Source of the DNA: Caldifarciminota bacterium
GTDB lineage: Bacteria > Hydrothermota > Tepidihabitantia > Tepidihabitantales > Tepidihabitantaceae
DNA: 28,160 nt
Direction: 5' to 3'
Assembly (NCBI GenBank): GCA_016935295.1
Contig: JAFGRF010000141.1
Coordinates: 1 to 28,160, forward strand
The first letter of the stretch is position 1, and each line of letters begins with the position of its first letter. Under the pieces are notes generated by a model. It had not been told where the DNA came from. It did no database searches and saw nothing but the letters and a program-made list of their open reading frames with translations. A program made the position numbers and the translations under genes. This document shows positions 22,913 through 28,160 of this stretch, in pieces.

Positions 22913-23030
22913 GTTTCTGCTCCTTAGCTTGTCGGGCTTGCCCACCGGCGTGCGGTCTGCTGAACGGCTCGACCGGCTGCAAGCTGCTTTCGAACCCTCT
23001 GGAATCGTGGTCCTCCAGCAAGGACGGATA

Positions 23031-23059
23031 ATCTTAGTTCTACAAGTCCGTCACGTCAA
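23031..23059 (-). promoter_or_regulatory. Promoter of lectin/arylsulfotransferase operon
   Basis: On the minus strand TTGACG (23059-23054), 17-nt spacer, TAAGAT (23036-23031). The predicted leader is about 110 nt and ends in AAGGAG before the ATG at 22912. This contrasts with the leaderless promoters elsewhere. Confidence 0.55.
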
Positions 23060-23079
23060 GCCAACTGGACGCGTTGCTG

Positions 23080-24036
23080 TCAATCGTATTGAGGCGATGT
23101 TCGGATCGCCGCCGCGTGCTCCGCCAGGGTGCGCGAGAACGTGTGACTGCCGTCGCCGCGGGCCACGAAGAAGAGATAGTCGTTCCGCTCCGGATAGAGC
23201 GCGGCGGCAAGCGCCCGGCGCCCCGGGTTGCAGATCGGGCCGGGTGGGAGGCCGAGGTGTAGATAGGTGTTGTAGGGCGATTCGAGCTTCGTGTCCGCTA
23301 CCGATAGCCGTCCCTTGCGCTCAGGCAGAAGATACTCGACCGTGGCGCACGATTGAAGCGGCAGGCGGCGGCGCAGGCGGTTTGCGAACACGCCGGCGAT
23401 GCGCGGATACTCCTCCGGTACCCTGGCCTCGCGTTCGACGATGGAAGCGAGAATGACGGTCTGGGAAGGGGTGAGGGATGAGGGGCGAGGGGCCGGGGTT
23501 GAGTCGCGGAGTTCTGCCAGCACGGAAAAGAACTGACGGACAAGCCGGCGTACAACCTCAGACGGCTCCGAATTCGTCAGGAACTCATAGGTCTCGGGGA
23601 ACAGGTAGCCTTCCGCCGTTGGTGCTTCCATGCTGAACTCCCCAAGGATGCTTGTATCCATGCACGCACTCAGGAAGCTGTCGGCGGGGCAGACGCCGCG
23701 TTCCGCCAGTGCCTTTGCGATCTGGCTCATGACGTAGCCTTCGGGGATTGTCACCATCACAAGCGCGGGTTCCTCGCCGGCCAGCAGCTTGAGCACGTGC
23801 CGCTCGCCCGTGCCTACCGGCAGGCGGTACCGGTTGGGCTTGATGCGCGGCGCGTAGTTGTAGTACCAGGCGTAGAACAAGAACAGCGGCTTGGAGCCGA
23901 TGACCTGCTTCGCGGAGAGGGTATCGGCGATGGTCCTGATGCCCTGGCCGGGTCGGATGGCCACCTCCACCCGCCGGCCATTCGGCCGCGCCGAGGAACA
24001 CGACAAGGAACTTACCACTAAGACACAAAGGCACAA
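23080..24036 (-). CDS. mltG: Endolytic murein transglycosylase MltG (YceG-like)
   Basis: A 318-aa protein that cuts nascent peptidoglycan glycan strands at the membrane. Family motifs: VTIPEGYVMSQIAKALAERG, AEGYLFPETYEF, the catalytic-Glu segment ILASIVEREARVPEEYPRIA, SPYNTYLHLGLPPGPICNPG, and the C-terminal GSHTFSRTLAEH. The N-terminus is odd. The TTG at 24036 gives MCLCVLVVSSLSCSS, a short hydrophobic segment with a possible lipoprotein cysteine. Upstream in-frame codons back to the ruvX stop (24088-24090) include no ATG or GTG but would read KVRILIS, giving a better signal peptide. These codons are part of an intergenic repeat. It lies directly downstream of ruvX. Confidence 0.9.
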   Translation of the reverse strand: MCLCVLVVSSLSCSSARPNGRRVEVAIRPGQGIRTIADTLSAKQVIGSKPLFLFYAWYYNYAPRIKPNRYRLPVGTGERHVLKLLAGEEPALVMVTIPEGYVMSQIAKALAERGVCPADSFLSACMDTSILGEFSMEAPTAEGYLFPETYEFLTNSEPSEVVRRLVRQFFSVLAELRDSTPAPRPSSLTPSQTVILASIVEREARVPEEYPRIAGVFANRLRRRLPLQSCATVEYLLPERKGRLSVADTKLESPYNTYLHLGLPPGPICNPGRRALAAALYPERNDYLFFVARGDGSHTFSRTLAEHAAAIRTSPQYD

Positions 24037-24083
24037 AGAGATCAGGATCCGGACCTTGGTGTCTTGGTGTCTTGGTGGTTGAA
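24012..24083. repeat. Inverted-pair intergenic repeat, 8-nt period, overlapping the mltG start
   Basis: The left arm begins TTACCACTAAGACACAAAG (24012-24030). The right arm (24055-24083) contains CTTGGTGT twice, then CTTGGTGGTTGAA. The arms are inverted copies (about 21 of 25 positions from ACCAC inward) around a 14-nt centre containing GGATCC. The left arm encodes the hydrophobic start of mltG. Confidence 0.75.
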
Positions 24084-24087
24084 TGTC

Positions 24088-24540
24088 CTAGCTCCGTGAT
24101 GCGAGGAAATCCTCAAGGATGATGGTTGCGGCGATCCGGTCCACTGCTTCTCGCCGTTTCTTGTCTCTGCCCGTTGCCGCTCGGCGGCCGGTAGCGAGTT
24201 CGCGTCTGCCGCGGGACTCCTCCAGTACTTCAATTGCCCGCGCCGTGGAGAACCGCTCGTCGAATGTCGTCACCGGCAAGCCGGTGGCCTTCCGGAGTTG
24301 CCCGGCGAAGCTTCGGACCTGCTCGGACCGTCGGCTGGGCTTGCCGGATTGAGCCACGGGCAGGCCGATGACGATCTCGTCCACCTCCTGCGTGACGATG
24401 AGGCGCTTGAGCGCTTCGAGCAGTTCGCTCTCGGTCGCGTGGTGGATGGTCGGCAGGGCTTGCGCGATGGTCCGGGTCGGGTCCGAGACCGCGACGCCGG
24501 TGTGCCGCTCGCCGTAGTCGATGCAGAGGATTCTGCCCAT
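24088..24540 (-). CDS. ruvX: RuvX/YqgF Holliday-junction resolvase-like nuclease
   Basis: A 150-aa RNase-H-fold nuclease, implicated in 16S pre-rRNA 5'-end maturation and resolvase-like activity. Conserved acidic residues are visible: D in ILCIDYGERHTGVAVSD, E in TTFDERFSTARA, and D in AVDRIAATIILEDFL. EIVIGLPVAQSGKPSRRS is the family's second block. The frame runs another 67 codons upstream to 24741, but those residues are low-complexity translations of repeats. The ATG at 24540 begins the first beta strand and sits 8 nt below a promoter. mltG follows on the same strand with a 51-nt gap. Confidence 0.95.
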   Translation of the reverse strand: MGRILCIDYGERHTGVAVSDPTRTIAQALPTIHHATESELLEALKRLIVTQEVDEIVIGLPVAQSGKPSRRSEQVRSFAGQLRKATGLPVTTFDERFSTARAIEVLEESRGRRELATGRRAATGRDKKRREAVDRIAATIILEDFLASRS

Positions 24541-24548
24541 GGGGCTAA

Positions 24549-24577
24549 AGTGTAGAAGACAGCCCGCGCGCTGTCCA
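24549..24577 (-). promoter_or_regulatory. ruvX promoter, leaderless type
   Basis: On the minus strand TGGACA (24577-24572), 17-nt spacer, TACACT (24554-24549), then 8 nt to the ATG at 24540. No ribosome site is present. Confidence 0.5.
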
Positions 24578-24600
24578 GCACATAGACGTCGGAGGTGATT

Positions 24601-24632
24601 GACCACGGATGAACACAGACGAACACAGACGA
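24601..24632. repeat. Short tandem intergenic repeat, 10-nt period
   Basis: GACCACGGAT is followed by GAACACAGAC twice in exact 10-nt register, then GA. It is the same family, in inverse orientation, as 4286-4316. It sits upstream of the ruvX promoter. Confidence 0.65.
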
Positions 24633-24778
24633 CGCGCACTGTCGGGCCTCCGAGGCCAACGATGAATCTCTCGGGCATCCGCAGATTCAGGACTCCCGAC
24701 TTGCTACATCCAGCAGTGCGACCACGCCGCCACTCGACCATCGGAGCTCTTGACCACCGGAGCCATCTTCAGGTTCCT

Positions 24779-24810
24779 GCATTCTGGCTTCTGGTATCGG
24801 ACTTCTGAAT
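24779..24810. repeat. Short tandem intergenic repeat, 7-nt period
   Basis: ATTCTGG, CTTCTGG, TATCGGA and CTTCTGA run in exact 7-nt register. The complement of the recA-recX tract at 4162-4199 has the same unit (CTTCTGA, CTTCTAG). A short two-unit copy is at 7692-7705. Confidence 0.55.
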
Positions 24811-24953
24811 TGTCCGGCCAAAGCTGCGTGCGGCGCCCTCGACATCGCGAACCACAGTCTCGCCGCCGCTACCGCGTCACGCAGTGTCTGAGCACGAACG
24901 CGGTACAGAACACTAGACGGAAACCTGACCGCCACCAACGATGGCATTCGGCA
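24811..24953. other. Gene-free stretch leading into the 12-nt array
   Basis: No reading frame with family features, ribosome site or good promoter is visible on either strand. The last two dozen bases (24930-24953) already show the phase of the 12-nt array, more weakly. Confidence 0.5.
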
Positions 24954-25277
24954 ATTCGTTCCACAAGTCAATCTGCGGGTCACTTGCAGAATCATTCTGC
25001 GTGTGATTCGCCGACTGAATTCCCGACTTAGTCCCAGATTTAACTCACAAGTGACTCTAAGATTCGCCCCACAAGTCATTCAGTAACCGAATCTACGATT
25101 CGCTCCTGGATTCAGCCGCAGATTCAGTCGCTAACTCATTCCACGGGTGACCCTTAGGCTCAGCCGATGAGTCACTCTCAGGTTCAATTTCCGATTCAAT
25201 CCCTGAACCAACGCGGAAACCACCCCGGGGGCGACCCAGGGGGTGACCCCCCCATTGGTTCCCCGACTGAATCCCAG
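24954..25277. repeat. Degenerate array of about 27 units with exact 12-nt register
   Basis: Cutting the sequence every 12 nt from 24954 gives 27 units that align without any insertion or deletion. Examples are AGTCAATCTGCG, AATCATTCTGCG, ACTGAATTCCCG, ATTCAGCCGCAG, AGTCACTCTCAG and ACTGAATCCCAG. By eye, position 1 is A in about 20 units, position 3 T in about 23, position 5 A in about 23, position 8 C in about 22 and position 12 G in about 20. Position 4 is almost always C or G and position 7 T or C. Consensus: A-n-T-(C/G)-A-n-(T/C)-C-n-n-n-G. Units 22-25 (25206-25253) are GC-richer. All frames across the whole array contain stops, so it is not an intact gene as it stands. Confidence 0.85.
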
Positions 25278-25809
25278 AGTGCTAATCCACGCGACGCGCA
25301 GCGCAACTTGGAGCTTGACTTGCGGCGTATATTGTTGTAAAACAAGCCGTTATACTACTAAGCCGGTAGTTGACTGATCGAGCTATTGCTCGGCCCATGT
25401 CGCGGTCTTGTATATTCGGTCGTCAGCATGCCTTTCAGCCATGAAACAGCTGACCGGCCGAGCAGTTCAGACCTCGCGAAAGGCTACAATCGGGTGCGCC
25501 GCCCGGCATCTTCGGGCGCTTGACGCGGGCGAAGACCGGATTGCGTCTCGGAGCGACGCGTGTGGTTGTGCGACCTGTATCGTATTTCGGACACGAGTGT
25601 TGCACAAATCAGACACTCTCGACTTCGGCCCGACTAGCCCCGGATTCTAACAACCGCCGTATCGGGTAGTTACGCAAGCAGCCTTCCATGACGCCTCCGG
25701 CACGGCGCGTGCTCTATTGCGGCCGATGATGCATGTCAAACAAGACCCCGGCACAAGTCGCAGGTCCGTGTTTCATCCGGCTGCACCGAGCCGGCTACTG
25801 GGTGTGACG
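25278..25809. other. About 530 nt without a recognisable gene
   Basis: The first 24-48 nt may be worn array units. Small hairpins are visible, for example CGAGC-tatt-GCTCG (about 25379-25392) and CGCCCG-gcatctt-CGGGCG (about 25499-25517). An 80-codon frame at 25408-25650 has no ribosome site or family resemblance. No rRNA, tRNA or known riboswitch is recognised. An uncharacterised RNA is possible but unsupported. Confidence 0.45.
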
Positions 25810-25838
25810 CGTCAGGAATGGGCCTGACGTGATAGAAT
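25810..25838 (+). promoter_or_regulatory. Promoter region with operator-like dyad
   Basis: CGTCAGG (25810-25816) and CCTGACG (25823-25829) are perfect inverted 7-mers around 6 nt. They end 3 nt before a -10-like TAGAAT (25833-25838). The -35 region lies under the dyad and is not consensus, which would suit an activator or repressor site. The GTG start is at 25855, with GGGAGG between. Confidence 0.4.
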
Positions 25839-25854
25839 CTCTGAGGGAGGCAGC

Positions 25855-27177
25855 GTGAAACGCTACAAGTACGGAGTGGTAGTCCTCGTTCTCGTCGCAG
25901 CAGTTGGGACGACTGTGGCGAATTGGACCGACGACTTTGAGAGCTACCCAGCAGGGCAGTGGCCGTCGCCAGACTGGATATCCAGCGGTAATAGCGACGG
26001 CTACATCGTCACTGACGTCAAGCATGGCGGCGAGAAGTCATTTAGGATGTACGGTGTTCTCGGTGCGTACTGGGGAGCTCTCGCGCACAGATACATAGGC
26101 ACAGACGCAGCATATACCATCGATTTCTGGATCCGCAACGGAGATGAGCCGATACCACCTTCCGGGCACCAGTACCGAGGTTCCATCGACCTTCATACGC
26201 AGGCGAACTGGGTTCCTCCCGCCGCACGCATCATGGACTGGGATAAGTACGGCCAGGTGCACGGGCGGGGCGGTACGCTGTTGGGTTCCTACAACACACT
26301 GACTTGGTATCACGTCGAGGTACTGTACGAGCGCAATGCGACGGCGGTACACATGGAGTATTGGATTGACGGTGTGTACAAGGGCGAGGAGAACCTGGCT
26401 GCGTCGTCGTCCGAACTCGACTTCGACTACATCGCGTTGACGGCACAGGCAGGCACCGTCTGGTACGACGACGTCAGCGTCACCACGCCAGCTGTCGATG
26501 CCACGGTCGACTTCGACCCTGACATGCTCAACTTGAAGAGTCGGGGGAGCTGGGTCACATGCTATGTCGAACTCCCCTGCGGCTACTCGGTTCGCGACGT
26601 TGAGCTGGCAACGGTGGCCATCAGTCAGATCAATGGACAACCCCTTGTCCCACCACTGTATCGTGAAGGTCCGACCGGAATCGGGGACTACGACCATGAC
26701 GAGATCCCTGACCTGATGGTGAAGTTCGACCGGCAGGAGCTAATAGCCATCCTGGGGGGCATGGGCATCAAGGGTGGCGACCACGTTGAACTGACCGTCA
26801 TCGGCAATCTCATAGCAGGGCGGACGTTTGCTGGCTCGGACCTGATCGGGATTGTCGAGACCGGCGACGGGCAGGAGGGAGACGTGGTCGGGCTGCCGAA
26901 CGGTAAGCGGCGGGCGTCGCTAGAGGTCGTTCCCTTCGGCAACGCGTTCCGACTGAGCTACACGCTTGCGACCGGTGGGTACGCGCGCCTCGATATTCAC
27001 GACGTGAACGGACGCCTGATTCGGACACTCGTGGATGCGCAGCAGACATCGGACCGACATGCCGTCACCTGGAGTGGAACCGATGCTAGCGGCCGGAAGC
27101 TGCCCAGGGGTGCGTACTTCGCGACAATGCGGGTCGGCGAGTTCACGGCGACGCGGAAGATGGTGAAGTCTGAATAG
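25855..27177 (+). CDS. Secreted LamG-like protein with C-terminal sorting domain
   Basis: A 440-aa exported protein. Signal peptide about 1-22 (MKRYKYG, then VVVLVLVAAVGTTVA). Residues about 23-215 look like a concanavalin-A/LamG beta-sandwich: DDFESYPAGQWPS, YTIDFWIRNGDE, TWYHVEVLYE, YWIDGVYKG, VWYDDVSV. Residues about 218-325 contain VDFDPDMLNLKSRGSWVTCYVELP and DHDEIPDLMVKFDRQEL, a module often appended to secreted archaeal and bacterial proteins, with a dockerin/calcium-like acidic loop. The last 80 residues (LSYTLATGGYARLDIHDVNG ... GAYFATMRVGE ... RKMVKSE) form the FlgD/Por-type domain. The GTG at 25855 is preceded by GGGAGG. Ligand unknown, probably carbohydrate or surface matrix. Confidence 0.78.
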   Translation: MKRYKYGVVVLVLVAAVGTTVANWTDDFESYPAGQWPSPDWISSGNSDGYIVTDVKHGGEKSFRMYGVLGAYWGALAHRYIGTDAAYTIDFWIRNGDEPIPPSGHQYRGSIDLHTQANWVPPAARIMDWDKYGQVHGRGGTLLGSYNTLTWYHVEVLYERNATAVHMEYWIDGVYKGEENLAASSSELDFDYIALTAQAGTVWYDDVSVTTPAVDATVDFDPDMLNLKSRGSWVTCYVELPCGYSVRDVELATVAISQINGQPLVPPLYREGPTGIGDYDHDEIPDLMVKFDRQELIAILGGMGIKGGDHVELTVIGNLIAGRTFAGSDLIGIVETGDGQEGDVVGLPNGKRRASLEVVPFGNAFRLSYTLATGGYARLDIHDVNGRLIRTLVDAQQTSDRHAVTWSGTDASGRKLPRGAYFATMRVGEFTATRKMVKSE

Positions 27178-27192
27178 TCACACCCAAGGAAA

Positions 27193-27224
27193 GGGGCGAG
27201 ACCCGGCGCAGCCAGCCTCGCCCC
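27193..27224 (+). terminator. Hairpin after LamG-like gene
   Basis: GGGGCGAG (27193-27200) pairs perfectly with CTCGCCCC (27217-27224) across a 16-nt loop, 15 nt after the stop. There is no U-tract, so this is a tentative terminator or mRNA end stabiliser. Confidence 0.5.
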
Positions 27225-27304
27225 CAACTTGGAGAGTGGCGGCACCGAGCCATGACGACTAACTTGGCCTCGAGGTGCGCGGGGCACTTGAATGGAGGTA
27301 CACA

Positions 27305-27931
27305 GTGAGAAAAGCAAGCGTAGTAGTGCTGCTGGTGGCCGGCACTTTGCTGGCCGCGGGTCCGACCATGCAAGGCCAGCCCGTCGGCAAGGTGAGCGTC
27401 GACTGCCTGCCGATGGGCGTGCCGAGGCACATGAACCTGCAGGGGTACTTGACCGACACACAGGGCAACCCAGTGGACACGACTCTTCAGATGGGCTTCA
27501 AGATATTCCGAGAAGGAGCGGCAGTCTGGACGGAGACTCAGCCAAGTTGTGTGGTGAATTCGGGGCTGTTCTGCGTCACACTAGGCAGCGTGAACCCAAG
27601 CCAGATTCCGTTCAGCGTGTTCGAACCCGGGACGCCTTGTTCGCTCCAAGTCACGATTGGCAGCGACACGCTGCCCAAGGTCGAAATCACGAGTGTCGGG
27701 TTTGCGTATCGCAGCGTCAAGAGTGACACAGCAGTGTTTGCCCTGGGCGCACCGCCGACAGGTTCTGCCGGTGGTGACCTGACCGGTTCCTATCCCGATC
27801 CAACTGTCACGAGGCTGTGGGGCAATCCAGTTTCAATGTCCACCCCCCCAGACCGGCCAAGTGCTGAAGTGGACCGGCAGCCTATGGGCGCCTGGCAACG
27901 AGAGTGCTGGACCTCACAATCACCTTGGTGA
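27305..27931 (+). CDS. Tail-fibre-like secreted surface protein, N-terminal frame (frameshifted)
   Basis: From the GTG at 27305 (GGAGG at about 27295) comes a signal peptide, RKASVVVLLVAGTLLAAG. Then follow MNLQGYLTDTQGNPVDTTLQ, WTETQPSCVVNSGLFCVTLG and VGFAYRSVKSDTA, a module common at the start of secreted fibre proteins. GDLTGSYPDPTVTRLWGNPVS is the stalk motif of phage-tail-fibre-like proteins, normally continued by a PxTGQVLKWxG stretch. In this frame the continuation is lost at a run of seven C (27843-27849) and the ORF ends on unrelated residues at 27931. The continuation is found in the +1 frame (next entry). Genuine phase variation, a recent pseudogene or a homopolymer sequencing error would all look like this. 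Confidence 0.7.
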   Translation: MRKASVVVLLVAGTLLAAGPTMQGQPVGKVSVDCLPMGVPRHMNLQGYLTDTQGNPVDTTLQMGFKIFREGAAVWTETQPSCVVNSGLFCVTLGSVNPSQIPFSVFEPGTPCSLQVTIGSDTLPKVEITSVGFAYRSVKSDTAVFALGAPPTGSAGGDLTGSYPDPTVTRLWGNPVSMSTPPDRPSAEVDRQPMGAWQRECWTSQSPW

Positions 27932-28118
27932 AACGTGGAGAACGACATCACTCACGCGCGGACTGCTGACTGTCGTGCAGGCCAACACGGCGGACTCGGT
28001 CTTCGGCCTCGTCGACTCTGCTGTCAACTCCGGCACCGGGCACACGTTCGGAGCCATGTTCTCGGCGAGCGGAACAGGCACGCACGACAAGGTGGGGGTC
28101 CTAGAGATGGTCATATAA
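27849..28118 (+). pseudogene. Continuation of the tail-fibre-like protein in the +1 frame
   Basis: Starting at the last C of the C7 tract, the frame reads QTGQVLKWTGSLWAPGNESA, then NSGTGHTFGAMFSASGTGTHDKVGV, ending LEMVI and TAA at 28116-28118. QTGQVLKW is what the stalk motif in the previous entry should be followed by. Removing one C from the tract joins the two frames into one protein of about 270 aa. The end looks abrupt for this family, and the final 42 nt of the window are AT-richer with no recognisable gene. A further disruption or a contig end cannot be ruled out. Confidence 0.6.
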
Positions 28119-28160
28119 TGACTTTACAGGTATCTACTCTTCCTGTATGCTCAATGCATG

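Noticed and set aside
24541..24741. 67-codon N-terminal extension of ruvX
   Set aside because: The extra residues are translations of the 10-nt-period repeat and surroundings. RuvX begins with the MGRILCIDYGE strand and a promoter lies inside the extension.
24954..25277. CRISPR array
   Set aside because: There are no conserved 24-40 nt repeats separated by unique spacers and no cas genes. The period is 12 nt throughout and the units are degenerate.
25408..25650. 80-codon open frame in the gene-free gap
   Set aside because: No ribosome site, promoter, signal peptide or family resemblance. Length is expected by chance at this GC content.

Overview
The window is a GC-rich bacterial chromosome segment of housekeeping and envelope genes. 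There are no rRNA, tRNA, CRISPR, insertion-sequence or phage genes. Three secreted proteins end in a Por-secretion/FlgD-like beta domain closing on a basic tail (RKLVIK, RKLVKTE, RKMVKSE). Together with RecA, AlaRS, Der and MltG of generic bacterial type, this suggests a Gram-negative-type candidate phylum such as WOR-3 (Stahlbacteria) or a relative. That placement is an inference from protein style, not from a marker tree.

Layout. 1-1.04 kb (minus): creatininase-family hydrolase followed by a GNAT acetyltransferase cut by the window edge. 1.3-2.4 kb (plus): an outer-membrane barrel and a 56-aa desulforedoxin-like protein. 2.5-7.6 kb (plus): ThiD2-like protein, recA, recX, alaS. 7.7-11.6 kb (minus): LytR-CpsA-Psr protein, der, a TPR protein. 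11.8-14.9 kb (plus): alpha/beta hydrolase, DUF364-like protein, LysA-like decarboxylase. 14.9-18.2 kb (minus): a large PTPS-related membrane protein translationally coupled to a NitT/TauT-type binding protein. 18.4-19.4 kb (plus): DsrE-like protein and a methyltransferase. 19.4-24.5 kb (minus): ruvX-mltG, then a secreted C-type-lectin/arylsulfotransferase fusion and a seven-repeat propeller protein. 24.55-25.85 kb has no convincing gene. 25.9-28.1 kb (plus): a secreted LamG-like protein and a frameshifted tail-fibre-like surface protein.

Three sequence-level signals stand out. (1) At least eight genes have a -35/-10 promoter whose -10 box lies only 5-9 nt before the start codon, with no Shine-Dalgarno, which predicts leaderless mRNAs. 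Secreted-protein genes and recA instead carry leaders with GGAGG-type sites. (2) The intergenic gaps hold short tandem tracts with periods of 7, 8, 9 or 10 nt, several arranged as inverted pairs. One of them supplies the signal-peptide codons of mltG. (3) The large gene-free gap holds a degenerate array of about 27 units that keeps an exact 12-nt register for 324 nt (24954-25277).

Functionally, the window combines DNA repair/recombination (recA, recX, ruvX), translation and ribosome assembly (alaS, der), cell-wall work (mltG, LCP protein, LysA-like) and a set of exported proteins that probably share one surface-export route.
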